Origin: Elusimicrobiota bacterium
Lineage (GTDB): Bacteria; Elusimicrobiota; Elusimicrobia; F11
Direction: 5' to 3'
Length of the DNA: 33,961 nt
Assembly: GCA_003140895.1 (NCBI GenBank)
Contig: PLLH01000059.1
Span: forward strand, 20,389 to 54,349
Part shown: positions 22,960 through 32,000 of the stretch, one piece after another
How the letters are laid out: each line of letters begins with the position of its first letter
How positions within the stretch are numbered: the first letter of the stretch is position 1
Made by a program: the position numbers and the translations under genes
The notes under the pieces: generated by a model
Seen by the model: the letters and a program-made list of their open reading frames with translations, nothing else
What the model was told of the DNA's origin: nothing
Databases searched by the model: none

Positions 22960-23550
22960 TTATTTTTTCTGAACCGCTTCGATATCCAGCTGCAAAGCGA
23001 CCTCATCCCCGATCATAAGGCCGCCCCTGTCCAACGCTATGTTGTAGTTCATTCCAAAGTCTTTCCGGTTGATCATCCCCGTGATTGAAAATCCAGCTCG
23101 TGTCTCTCCTCCAGGGGCGTTCATAAGACCTCCCACCTCCACATCGAGCGTGATTGGTTTTGTGATTCCCAGCATGGTGAAGTCGGCGGTGATGCGAACC
23201 TTGTCTTTTTCGATCACTTGCGCGCCTGTGGTTTTAAACGAAATGGTCGGGAACTGGTCGCATTTGAAAAAATCCTTACTTCTCAGATGCGCATCCCGTT
23301 TCTCGTTGTCGGTGTTGATGCTGATGGTTTGAATGGTTCCTTCGGCTGTCGATTGTTTCGGATGGTCGGGGTCGAAATTGATGGTACCGACAAAGGTCCT
23401 GAATTCGCCGTTCACCTTGGAGGTGAAATGGCGGATCCGAAAGCCGACATGCGAATGGACGGGATCGACGTCATAGACAGCGGCCAGCGCCCGTCCCATC
23501 GATAGATTAAGGATGACTCCCGCTAGAAGTAAAATGGTTGTTCGTCTCAT
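22960..23550 (-). CDS. YceI-family exported lipid-binding protein
   Basis: A 196-residue protein with a signal peptide (MRRTTILLLAGVILNLSMGR, cleavage probably after ALA near residue 23) and a YceI domain: YDVDPVHSHVGFRIRHF, GEFRTFVGTINFDP, RDAHLRSKDFFKCDQFPTIS, DFTMLGITKPITLDV and NRKDFGMNYN. YceI proteins are periplasmic lipocalin-like barrels that bind polyisoprenoids. The gene is on the minus strand, convergent with the response regulator, and has a good Shine-Dalgarno (GGGAGG) 4 nt before the ATG. Its upstream region holds repeated AT-rich elements shared with the divergent PilZ gene. Confidence 0.93.
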   Translation of the reverse strand: MRRTTILLLAGVILNLSMGRALAAVYDVDPVHSHVGFRIRHFTSKVNGEFRTFVGTINFDPDHPKQSTAEGTIQTISINTDNEKRDAHLRSKDFFKCDQFPTISFKTTGAQVIEKDKVRITADFTMLGITKPITLDVEVGGLMNAPGGETRAGFSITGMINRKDFGMNYNIALDRGGLMIGDEVALQLDIEAVQKK

Positions 23551-23580
23551 GAAACCTCCCTTTTCCCTTTATTTCACTTT

Positions 23581-23615
23581 TATATTAAAACAGTTTTGTT
23601 TATATTAAAACAGTT
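23581..23615. repeat. Direct repeat TATATTAAAACAGTT x2, 20-nt period
   Basis: Two exact 15-nt copies at 23581-23595 and 23601-23615 lie 31-65 nt upstream of yceI. On the yceI strand they read AACTGTTTTAATATA. A related ATTAAAAC occurs again at 23654. Tandem copies two helical turns apart fit an operator or duplicated promoter element. Confidence 0.6.
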
Positions 23616-23669
23616 CCGTTCTTGAATTAATTCCCGTTTTGGGTTAATTAATCATTAAAACGTCAAAGG

Positions 23670-23690
23670 TTTGTCACAGCTTTGTCACAG
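23670..23690 (+). repeat. Direct repeat TTTGTCACAG x2, 11-nt period
   Basis: Two exact 10-nt copies at 23670-23679 and 23681-23690, one helical turn apart, 70-90 nt upstream of the PilZ gene. A regulator site is possible; no known consensus was matched. Confidence 0.55.
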
Positions 23691-23759
23691 GAAAAAGGTA
23701 TCTAACGAGCAGCAGCCGGGTGGGTCACGCCAGGCTTTTAAAGGAGAGAACCGGGGCAC

Positions 23760-24284
23760 ATGACGATCGAGAGAAGAAAACACAAACGGTTTAGCGCCAC
23801 GGCCTTTTTGAAGATGCCGGTACGACTCACTCCGTTGGCTCCCTATTTCGGCCGAGAGGTTAAGGGGGAATTGATTGATTTGTCGGCCGGCGGAATGGCG
23901 CTCTTGATCAGCGATATTATTCCGCAAGGGACCGCTCTTAAAATAACCCTTTTATTTCCGGATCATTCAAAGATCGATTCCATCGTTGACGTGAGGCGGG
24001 TGGTGCCTCATGGAAAGAAGTTCCTTATCGGAATTGAGTTCCTCGATTTGCCGGGGGCGATGGAGCAAAAGATCGAGAAAATGTCGTCCGACTATATCGA
24101 TTGCGAGGGCCGGATTCAGAAGGCGGAGAAGGACGTGTGCCATACCGATTGCGCCTTTTTCTCCATGTGCACCAAAAAACAAAAATGCGATCCTGTCTTT
24201 AATCCAGACACGGCCCTTGAAATAAGCTTTTCGGAGTTGGAAAAATCCTCTCAGAGAACATCGCCACCTACCCCGTTTCGCTGA
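23760..24284 (+). CDS. PilZ-domain protein with cysteine-rich tail (predicted c-di-GMP receptor)
   Basis: A 174-residue cytosolic protein. The N-terminal PilZ domain has both c-di-GMP-binding motifs: ERRKHKR (4-10, RxxxR type) and DLSAGG (40-45, DxSxxG), followed by the beta-barrel strands to about residue 98. The C-terminal part is unusual: Cys115, then Cys127-x3-Cys131-x5-Cys137-x5-Cys143, a spacing that could bind a metal or sense redox state. The last about 25 residues look disordered. The gene stands alone between yceI (divergent) and the FKBP gene. The Shine-Dalgarno AAGGAGAG lies about 13 nt before the ATG, rather far. Binding of c-di-GMP is predicted from the motifs; the partner is unknown. 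Together with the GEMM-type RNA at 25846 it supports c-di-GMP signalling in this organism. Confidence 0.88.
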   Translation: MTIERRKHKRFSATAFLKMPVRLTPLAPYFGREVKGELIDLSAGGMALLISDIIPQGTALKITLLFPDHSKIDSIVDVRRVVPHGKKFLIGIEFLDLPGAMEQKIEKMSSDYIDCEGRIQKAEKDVCHTDCAFFSMCTKKQKCDPVFNPDTALEISFSELEKSSQRTSPPTPFR

Positions 24285-24327
24285 AAACGCGATCCTTCAC
24301 TCTTCTCATTTATCCTCAAGGCGCTCG

Positions 24328-24356
24328 TTCACTGAAACCTTATTTTGGTATATATA
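24328..24356 (+). promoter_or_regulatory. Candidate promoter of the FKBP gene
   Basis: TTCACT (24328-24333), 17 nt, TATATA (24351-24356). A start near 24363 would leave room for the Shine-Dalgarno AGGAGG at 24400-24405. The TATATACG context is shared with the promoter at 25791. Confidence 0.45.
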
Positions 24357-24409
24357 CGGCATCAGGTCATTGATTGGTTGAGTGTCTTATAATGAATTTA
24401 GGAGGACGT

Positions 24410-24916
24410 ATGAGTAAGGCTAAACTTCTGTTGGGTTTTTCGCTTCTTTTGGTCAGCGGGATGGTTGTTGCGGCGAACACCGGTGATAAACCGTCCGCTC
24501 CCAAGGTGGAGGCGGCAAACAAGGCGACTCTCAAAATGGGGGCGTCGACTAAAAATAAAATGGAACAAAAAGGAGCCGTTGTGAAGACACCGTCAGGACT
24601 GAGTTACATTGATCTTAAAGTGGGGACAGGTCCGTCGCCCATTAAAGGGCAGCGCGTTACCGTTCATTATGTCGGGACGCTCAAAGATGGAACAAAATTT
24701 GACAGTTCAAAAGACCGCGGCCAGCCGTTCCAATTTATCATTGGCGTGGGCCAAGTCATTCGTGGTTGGGATGAGGGCGTTGGAACAATGAAGGTGGGCG
24801 GAATTCGCCAGTTGATTATTCCTCCCGCATTGGGGTACGGCGCCAGCGGGGCCGGAAATGTGATTCCACCCAATGCCGAGCTTCATTTCGACGTCGAACT
24901 TCTCTCCATTCAATAG
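24410..24916 (+). CDS. Exported FKBP-type peptidyl-prolyl isomerase
   Basis: Prolyl cis-trans isomerase acting on exported proteins. I chose the ATG at 24410 (168 residues) because AGGAGG precedes it closely and it gives a clean signal peptide, MSKAKLLLGFSLLLVSGMVV, with cleavage near A-A-N. A basic, Lys/Ala-rich linker (about 25-55) leads to one FKBP domain: GLSYIDLKVGTGPSPIKGQR, VTVHYVGTLKDGTKFDSSKD, GVGQVIRGWDEGVGTMKVGG and the closing IPPNAELHFDVELLSI. The FK506-pocket residues Tyr, Phe, Asp, Val-Ile, Trp and the Tyr of ALGYG are kept, so an active enzyme is likely. It precedes tatD by 14 nt. No lipobox Cys is seen, so it should be periplasmic. Confidence 0.94.
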   Translation: MSKAKLLLGFSLLLVSGMVVAANTGDKPSAPKVEAANKATLKMGASTKNKMEQKGAVVKTPSGLSYIDLKVGTGPSPIKGQRVTVHYVGTLKDGTKFDSSKDRGQPFQFIIGVGQVIRGWDEGVGTMKVGGIRQLIIPPALGYGASGAGNVIPPNAELHFDVELLSIQ

Positions 24917-24930
24917 GTTTTCGCTCACCC

Positions 24931-25740
24931 ATGTCCGGTCACGCTTGGTTTGAAACGCACGCCCATGTGTGCGACGCCAAGTTTGACTCGGACCGGGCCG
25001 AGGTCTTGGAGCGCGCCTTCCAGAACGGCGTTAAAACTCTCGTCGAAATCGGCGAGGGTCCGGCCGAATGGGACAAGGCCCTTCAGTTGTCTGATGCGTA
25101 TGCTCCCTCCGTCTTTTGGGCGTTAGGCCTCCATCCGTATTATGCCGATCAGTTGGATGAGAAGCTTTGGGCCCGCCTGAAACAGATGTCCACGCATCCA
25201 CGCCTTGTCGCCGTCGGAGAAATCGGGTTGGATTACGCGAAGTGTTCCATCCCGCCGGAAACCCAAAAGAAATCTCTTCGTTCGATGATTGAATTCGCCT
25301 TGGAAATAAAAAAACCATTGATCATTCACTGCCGAGACGCTTACCCCGATCTGTTGCCTCTCCTTCGGACCTACTTTCAAGAGCATAAAATGGAGAAAGA
25401 TCGTCCCGGGGTGATTCATTGTTTTTCCGGCGACAAAAACGAGGCCGAAGAATTGGTAAACATGGGTTTCTTCTTGGGGATCGATGGCCCGCTGACGTAT
25501 CCGAATTCGAAGAAGCTACGCGAGGCGGTGGCCGACATCCCTCTCGATCATCTTGTTCTCGAAACGGATTGCCCCTATTTGCCTCCACAGGATTTTCGGG
25601 GGCAGCGCAATGAACCCGGTTATATTCCGTTGATTGGCCGGTTTTTGGCGAGTTTGAGAGGAATCTCCGAAGAGGAGTTGGCTTCCACGTTGACCCGCAA
25701 TAGTTTTTCTCTTTTCCGTCTTAAACCCCTCTCAAATTAA
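24931..25740 (+). CDS. tatD: TatD-family metal-dependent deoxyribonuclease
   Basis: A 269-residue amidohydrolase-fold nuclease. The metal ligands are visible in order: THAH (His10, His12), AVGEIGLDYA (Glu), IHCRDA (His), IHCFSGD (His) and LETDCPYLPPQ (Asp), followed by RGQRNEPGYI, which is typical of TatD/YcfH. Length is usual (about 260). Family members act as 3'-5' exonucleases or DNA-repair and quality-control nucleases; TatD is not part of the Tat translocase. It lies 14 nt after the FKBP gene and just before the long leader of the FecR operon. In many genomes tatD follows metG; here three other genes lie in between. Confidence 0.94.
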   Translation: MSGHAWFETHAHVCDAKFDSDRAEVLERAFQNGVKTLVEIGEGPAEWDKALQLSDAYAPSVFWALGLHPYYADQLDEKLWARLKQMSTHPRLVAVGEIGLDYAKCSIPPETQKKSLRSMIEFALEIKKPLIIHCRDAYPDLLPLLRTYFQEHKMEKDRPGVIHCFSGDKNEAEELVNMGFFLGIDGPLTYPNSKKLREAVADIPLDHLVLETDCPYLPPQDFRGQRNEPGYIPLIGRFLASLRGISEEELASTLTRNSFSLFRLKPLSN

Positions 25741-25767
25741 GCGTGTTTTTTTATAACTAAAATCCTC

Positions 25768-25796
25768 TTGAAAAACCAGGTCCCATCCCATATATA
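25768..25796 (+). promoter_or_regulatory. Promoter upstream of the riboswitch
   Basis: TTGAAA (25768-25773, 5/6 match), a 17-nt spacer, and TATATA (25791-25796, 4/6). Transcription would begin near 25803, just before the structured leader. From 25803 to 25845 a GCCAGC/GCTGGT hairpin is possible. Confidence 0.65.
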
Positions 25797-25845
25797 CGAT
25801 TATGTAGGAATGGGGCTATTTATGCCTCGACAAAGCCAGCCTCGC

Positions 25846-25950
25846 TGGTCATCCGCGTAGGCGGATGGGCGAACCCTTCGAAATAAGGGGGCGCAAAACC
25901 ACGGCACCGACTTCCTCTTCACGCTGGAGGAAAGGTGGGCCGGGTCACCG
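25846..25950 (+). ncRNA. Class I cyclic-di-GMP riboswitch (GEMM) aptamer
   Basis: I aligned this by eye with the Vibrio cholerae Vc2 aptamer. GGGCGAACC (25867-25875) matches GGGCAAACC. P2 is CCCTT/AAGGG around a GAAA tetraloop (25880-25883). GGGGCGCAAAACC (25888-25900) matches GGGACGCAAAGCC, the ligand-binding junction and receptor. P3 is CACC..TTCCTC/GAGGAA..GGTG, and the 3' strand GGGCCGGGTCACCG (25937-25950) matches AGCGGGGTTACCG. P1 pairs GGT-x-A with T-x-ACC, even keeping the internal pyrimidine mismatch of Vc2. A 14-nt hairpin-forming insert (CCGC/GCGG) lies between P1 and the GGGCGAACC strand. The Gs at the ligand-contact position are kept, favouring c-di-GMP over cGAMP; this is a visual call. 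The FecR gene starts 19 nt downstream. Confidence 0.82.
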
Positions 25951-25968
25951 AAACAAAAAGAGGATTAT

Positions 25969-27801
25969 TTGGACCACACGAGTTCAAGTTCCACAGGAAT
26001 AAACCCGCGGATGTATTGCGTCCGTCGGCTTTTTTATGCCCTGACACTCTTTTTTGTTGGATTTCCACTCCTTCTTTCCGCTCAAGATGCTTCTCTTCGA
26101 GAAAAAGCGACCTCTTCCTCCACCGCGTCAACACGTCGGAAACGCCCCTTATCGCTTCAACGGCGGCAGGCTCGTGCTCAAAAGACGACCAGAAACGAAT
26201 CCCGGGCTGTGTCGTCGGCAACGCCGGCAGAACCGTCTGCGACGGAACCGTCCGCGAAACTCGAGGGGGTTCGTCAAAAAGTTGACGTTCAGTCGGTCAA
26301 CGCCACGTCGTGGGTTCGGGGCCGGGATAAAATGGCGTTGAGCGAGAAAGACAAGATCCGGACCGGTCTTCGCTCAACGGCGCGCGTGAGTCTGGAAGAC
26401 GGCTCCAAAATCCTTTTGCTCCAAAATTCCCAGGCTGAACTCGAAAACCTGTCTTCTGTTCAGCGGGCCATTAAGCTTTTGAAGGGCCGCGTGCGCGCGG
26501 TCGTGAAGAAATTACGGGGGCCGGGTTCCTTTAAGATTAAGACGCCGGTGGGCGTGGCCAGCGTGCGCGGGACCGAATTTGAAGTGGAATTCTCCGAAGA
26601 AGGCCAGGAGATGGCCGTGGACGTCTTGAGCGGGAGCGTCGGGGTTTCCAAGTTGGGTGAGTTGGCGGATGAAGTGGTTCTGCAGCCGGGGGAGCGGATT
26701 AAGTTCGGCCTTGAAGGGGTTATGGGGGATCCGATTCGTTCGGGCGCGATTCCCTTGAACCGGCAAGATATCCGGCAAGAGATCCAGATCGCGAGCGTCA
26801 AAAACGGGATCATCGCCCAAGCGGCGGAAGAATCCCGAAACGCGGATTATCAGGTCGGGAAAACGATGATGGACGTGGACGGAAAAAGAGTCCGCATCGA
26901 AGAGTACATCATGAGGCCCGCGGCGGATCAATTTAAGTTGGTTGTCCTTAATCACCGGGATTCCCGTTTTGATTATTTCACGTACAAAGGGACGTTCAAT
27001 AAAGATTTGCCGGCGGACCTCTCGGTGGCGCTCAAAGAAGTCGGAGGGAAGTTGGGGGCGACCGCTCCTGATTATTACCTCACGGGTTACGAGATGGTGA
27101 TGTCCAACACAAAGGACAATATCACCGACACCGCGTCCGGCGGGCATTTGGTCCAAATCCGAATTGATGGAGACCAATATGTTCTCACGAACACGGATTC
27201 CAGCGGGGTGACGACGGAAAAACGCGTGGACATCGCGGCGGGACAGGCCGATGGGTCGTATCGCGTGTACGATCCTCTCTCTGATAATTTCAAGCTCGTC
27301 ACGGCGGCCAACCTGACGGAGGCCAAAAAACTATCCATCCTGGATCCGGTGACCGATAGTTATCGTGATTTGGCCTCATCCGATTCCTATTGGAAAACAC
27401 GGTTTAACGACTACTCCTATAGGATCAATCAGACGCTCAAACAGACGTTTTCAAAAAAGTCGACGATGTCGAATACGCTGGCCATCGATTTGGACGCCAC
27501 CTGGACCAATTCTCCCGTGACGAGCATCTCGGAATATCCGTCCGGAACGGGGACGCTTTATAACCGGTTGAGCCTGTATTATCAGGACGGTTCCAAAACC
27601 GTTTTCGACAACTACATCATCAATGACAACGGAGACGTGGCGCCAGCCAGCCGTTTCGACGGGCTTTCCACCAGCACGGCGTATAAAAATGAGCTTCTGA
27701 AATGGAATTATCAGCAGAAAGTGAAATCGACGGAGATGAGCGATGAAATTAATCTGGTGGTGGATCCGCGGATCGGCACCATGTCGGGGTTGATGAAATG
27801 A
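25969..27801 (+). CDS. Exported FecR-domain protein
   Basis: First gene after the riboswitch. A Shine-Dalgarno AAGAGGA (25958-25964) ends 4 nt before the TTG at 25969, giving 610 residues; an ATG at 26011 (596 residues) is the alternative and gives a more compact signal peptide (MYCVRRLFYALTLFFVGFPL, cleavage near LSA-Q). Residues of about 45-100 are a Ser/Arg/Ala-rich, low-complexity linker. A FecR domain follows at about 105-245 (VNATSWVRGRDKMALSEKDK, RVSLEDGSKILL, KIKTPVGVASVRGTEFEVEF, QPGERIKFG). The remaining about 360 residues have no recognised domain. FecR domains occur in anti-sigma regulators and in surface-structure proteins; with a signal peptide, no transmembrane helix after it and no sigma gene nearby, the second is more likely. 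It overlaps the beta-barrel gene by 4 nt. Confidence 0.9.
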   Translation: MDHTSSSSTGINPRMYCVRRLFYALTLFFVGFPLLLSAQDASLREKATSSSTASTRRKRPLSLQRRQARAQKTTRNESRAVSSATPAEPSATEPSAKLEGVRQKVDVQSVNATSWVRGRDKMALSEKDKIRTGLRSTARVSLEDGSKILLLQNSQAELENLSSVQRAIKLLKGRVRAVVKKLRGPGSFKIKTPVGVASVRGTEFEVEFSEEGQEMAVDVLSGSVGVSKLGELADEVVLQPGERIKFGLEGVMGDPIRSGAIPLNRQDIRQEIQIASVKNGIIAQAAEESRNADYQVGKTMMDVDGKRVRIEEYIMRPAADQFKLVVLNHRDSRFDYFTYKGTFNKDLPADLSVALKEVGGKLGATAPDYYLTGYEMVMSNTKDNITDTASGGHLVQIRIDGDQYVLTNTDSSGVTTEKRVDIAAGQADGSYRVYDPLSDNFKLVTAANLTEAKKLSILDPVTDSYRDLASSDSYWKTRFNDYSYRINQTLKQTFSKKSTMSNTLAIDLDATWTNSPVTSISEYPSGTGTLYNRLSLYYQDGSKTVFDNYIINDNGDVAPASRFDGLSTSTAYKNELLKWNYQQKVKSTEMSDEINLVVDPRIGTMSGLMK

Positions 27802-29030
27802 GAACGTTGAACCTCTCCTCCCGATGGGCGGCGTCTTTGGCCTTGATCCCGGCTCTCGCGGCCGTCATCTCGGCGGGGCCGACCTATATTCCCGTCGCCA
27901 GCGGGCAATTTTATACCGGTCAATATTATTTCGACGGGAAGAAGAGCGCCCTGGCCGGAAACGCCGGGCTCACCTTTGTCCCCGCCCTTCGATATTCAAG
28001 CCGTTTTAGCCTTATCCCAACGATCGAGAGCCGGTACCGGGGAACCCGTTCCGCCGAAGAGTTGGCCGGAGGAACGACGTTGTTCCAGGATACATGGGAG
28101 AACGGGCTCAGCATCAAAGCCGTTCACGGGTTGGACCGCCACTGGAAAATCCGTGAAAACCTTGGCGTTCGAACGAAATGGTTCCGGGAAACAACGAACG
28201 AAACGTGGCGCAAAGGACTTTATGACTACCGGACGTTTGACGCCGGCGGCGAAGTGGAGCATAAATGGAGCCCGTCACTTTCGGTGGCGGGCGGGTATGA
28301 TTATTCGTTCCTGATGTTTCCCAATTATGAGTCGTTGGAATCCAATCAAAACAGCGATTTGGCTCGGGAGTATGCCGGGAAAGATGTGTTGAACGAGCAT
28401 ATCCATCTTTTCTCCCTTCGTTCCGAGACCCCGTTTTTCTTCGGACTTCATACGCAGACTCAACTCTACTATTCCCCGCGAAATTACACGGATCAACACG
28501 TTGTGGTATTGACCGGGCTTCTGACGGCGGAAAAACGGACCGACAGCGTGGTGGGAGGATCTTTGTCATTTGGACGGCCTTTCAAACTCAGCCAGCGCGC
28601 TTCTTTGGTCACCAATCTTGAATACGGCTATACGGGACTTAACTCCAATCAAAATCATTACGACGCGCGGCTCACCACCTTCATCGGCGATTTTTACGAC
28701 TACGTTCAAAACCAGGGGAGCCTTCAGTTGACGTGGGGTTTAAATGTGGGCGAGTCCGGACCTTTGACGTTTGAGACCGGAGTGTCTTATTCGAAGCGGA
28801 ACTATTCTCATCGGCCCATTCAATCGGCGGACGGAAATTATCTCAGTGAAAAGCTCAACGTGACGGAGACGGACATCAACATCGGCTTTGGATACCCGCT
28901 GTCAAAGAGTCTTCGTTTAAGGGTGATCTCGAATTTTGGACGAAGCCGCTCCAATAACCACTACGAGGCGCTGTACCGGTACAATTACTCGAACGCCAAT
29001 TACCTTTTCGGATTTACGTATGAATATTAA
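27798..29030 (+). CDS. Predicted outer-membrane beta-barrel protein
   Basis: A 410-residue protein with a signal peptide (MRTLNLSSRWAASLALIPAL, cleavage near ISA-G). The mature part is a run of alternating, aromatic-edged strands such as SLSVAGGYDYSFL, HTQTQLYYSPRNY, SLVTNLEYGYTGL, LTFETGVSYSKRNYS, DINIGFGYPL and LRLRVISNFGRS, and it ends in YLFGFTYEY with a terminal aromatic residue, as outer-membrane proteins recognised by BamA do. I estimate about 14-18 strands. No known porin or usher family was recognised. ATGA overlap with the FecR gene and an 11-nt overlap with the giant gene downstream indicate one operon and probably one complex. A role as anchor or export channel for the giant protein is inference. 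Confidence 0.85.
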   Translation: MRTLNLSSRWAASLALIPALAAVISAGPTYIPVASGQFYTGQYYFDGKKSALAGNAGLTFVPALRYSSRFSLIPTIESRYRGTRSAEELAGGTTLFQDTWENGLSIKAVHGLDRHWKIRENLGVRTKWFRETTNETWRKGLYDYRTFDAGGEVEHKWSPSLSVAGGYDYSFLMFPNYESLESNQNSDLAREYAGKDVLNEHIHLFSLRSETPFFFGLHTQTQLYYSPRNYTDQHVVVLTGLLTAEKRTDSVVGGSLSFGRPFKLSQRASLVTNLEYGYTGLNSNQNHYDARLTTFIGDFYDYVQNQGSLQLTWGLNVGESGPLTFETGVSYSKRNYSHRPIQSADGNYLSEKLNVTETDINIGFGYPLSKSLRLRVISNFGRSRSNNHYEALYRYNYSNANYLFGFTYEY

Positions 29031-32000
29031 CGTTGGATTAAAAAAGAGTGTTGGACTTCTTGGGGCGGTGGCCCTGGGGTTCCTCTTCGTTTCTTCGGCG
29101 AAGGCGTCTTCGTTTGACGGGGAAGGCTCGGCGGCGTTCGCCTCGAGTGATTCGATTCGCTCAGGCGCTGTGACGTTGACAACCATGACGTTCACCGTGG
29201 GGGCTCATGGGATTTTGACCGGAGGAGAAATTTCCCTTCGCGTGCCCGATTCGTGGGGGTGGCCCACTATCAGCCAGGGGAACATCGGGACTGTTTATTC
29301 TGGTTATGTGGATATCTCAACGGCCAATATCTCCGCGGGGCTCACTCTCTACACAACGGGGCCGGCCCTGGTGATTCAAGTGTTCAGCGGCAATTTGCCC
29401 AGTGGGGCCACATTCCAATTTCATTATGCCGTCATGACGTGTGATGCGGGAACCACGGCCCCTTTCCGACTGTTTACAAAACAGAATTCCACGGGAACGT
29501 TGACGGCGATAGCGACGTTTCCGACGTTGACAACGGCCATCGGCCCCGCCAACAATCTTTCGTTTGACTCCGTGGGAGAATTGGTTGTTCCCATTGGAAG
29601 CACGGTTCCCGTCACGATCACGGTCCGGGATACCTGTTGGCATCTCGCGAGTTTTAATACGAATACCGATGTGTCGATCAGCGCCAGTCGGTACGATCAA
29701 GTTCTCTATAAGGATGTTGTCGATGAAGATGCCGAATTGTCATTATTCAGCAGCTTTTCTCCGACAATTCCTTTGTCATCTGGGACCATTTCAATTTCTA
29801 CTGGAGTTTCCTTTAAGCGCGTGTTTTATCGCATTAACTCGGCTGGACTACCGGCGGGCAATTCCTCGCATCAAATTAAGATGACGTATTCCATTCCGAA
29901 TGAACCCTGGTTGCATCAGAGCATGGTTATGGTTCGTCCGATCACCGGCGGCATCACCAACGCGTCGGTCGATACAGGCGTTATCATGCCGGGTCAGACG
30001 CAGGTTGAATTCACGCCGGACAACGATGGGGTGAGCGACAGCGTCTTTGTGAATTTCACCACCCCTGAAAACATGGGATGGAAAGTACAGTTCTCGTCTA
30101 ATAACTTTTCAACCATCGTGAAAACAATTTGGGGATATGGAACGTTGGGCCGTGTATCGTGGGATGGATACAGCGATGATTTGCGCGCGACGGCCCCTCC
30201 GGGGATCTATCGGATACGAATTGCGTTGTCCGGCGACACGATTGTGGATACGTCGCTCACCGCCACGTTGGCTTCGAATGGGGTTGTCGGTCGCGTGATT
30301 GAAGCCGTGGGCGGAAGCGGTGTCGAAGGCGCCGAAGTCAATGTCTTTGGTCCATCCGGACGAATGGTTCGAAGCGATGCGAACGGATATTTCTCCATCT
30401 ACGGACTTCAACGGGGGTCCTACAGCGTTCAGGTCCGCAAGGTCGGTTATGACACGGCCCAGACGTCCAACATCGCCGTTAATGGAGTCACAACCATCCC
30501 CGATATCCAAATGTTGTCCGGGTCCGTCCTGAAAATTTACGCCACCCGCCTCGCGGTCGGCCAGGAAATTTGGGGGAACATCAACGCTCATTCCAGCGAT
30601 TGGGTGAAACAGGCATGGGGATCAATCCACTTCGCTTCTTCCAGCGCGACGTCCGATTCCGGAAATAATTATGATGGCCTGGCATCCACTTTTACGGCGT
30701 TGACGTTGGCTCCCGGCGTGAGCTACGTCGTTCATTTCGACGTTCCGGGACTCGGCATCTCCGATTTTAATGTCACCTTGGCCACCGGAGAGACGAGAAG
30801 TATGTCGGTTGAGCTTAGTCGGCGGGCCGATATTTATGGAACGGTTTGGTTGCCGTCGACGGCGTCCAATCCCAACGGACTGTCCATCTCGGTGGAAGCG
30901 GGGATCGACAATAACAACGACGGCATTTATGACAATTCCGACACCTCTCAACGGTTCTGGGGCGGTCTTTATATAAATCCCAACCAATCCTCCGGCACGT
31001 ATCGGATCTATGGCGTCGTTAACGGGAAGTACCATTTGGAAGCGCGGGCCCCTGGATACTCCAGGTCGGTGGCTCAGGCCGAGGTTACGGGTCCGGATGT
31101 CAGGGTTGATTTTTCTACGTTTACTGTCGGCGGAACATTGTCCGGGACGATTACAGTTGAAGGAGATTCGTCGAGTTTGGATTCGAACGATGGGACGCTG
31201 GATGGGAAATTTTCGATTCCGATTAACGCGTGGTCTGCTGCCACCAATAATGGCGCCTGGATGCAGATTCAGATGGCGACGAACAGCGTGTCGGTCAGCA
31301 GCGCGTACACGTTGACGGGGTTGGATGACGGCGTTTATGACGTGTGGGTTTACCTCCCGGGATTCGAGACGCTTCCACCGGGCTCTAAGCGGGGTGTCGT
31401 CAGAAATAAAACAGGGACCCTCGATATTACCTTTAAGCAATATTCCGGAACGTTAAGCGGGAGCATCACCCTTCCCGGGACGAGCAGCGACTACAGCAAC
31501 GTCAGAATTGAGGTGCTTTCCTACGACTATTCAAACCAAAGTTATTCCACTGTCCCGACGGGCAATACCTACGTGTTTCACGGATTGGGCACCAATTTCT
31601 ACACGGTGCGCGCTTATTACGCGACCACGGGGATGGTGGTGGAGAGAAGTATTCAGGTGGTCAATGGGCGGCCTTCCGTCCTCAATCTGAATTTGAGCGG
31701 GGGGACCTATGCTATATCCGGCCGCGTCACCTCCTCCGCCGGCTCGCCCTTTGATTCGCTCTCCTATATTATTAACAACAGCACTCCGACCAGTCTTTAC
31801 AATCTCGCGAATTCAACACAGATTCCGGCCAATCGCATCGTGGCGACGAAACTTCAGAATCGCAACTTCAGCGGCAATATGGACACATCCGCGGCGGCGA
31901 CTATGTCGTATGACCCCTTAACGACCTTCTTTGGATTTTATGACGCCAACGGCAATTACACCATTGATCGGCTGACCCCGGGGACCTATCTCCTTAAGAA

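Noticed and set aside
24374-24409. In-frame TTG start at 24374 for the FKBP gene, and TATAAT at 24388 as its promoter
   Set aside because: The ATG at 24410 has AGGAGG just upstream and gives a clean signal peptide; a -10 box at 24388 would start the mRNA at the ribosome-binding site and has no -35 partner.
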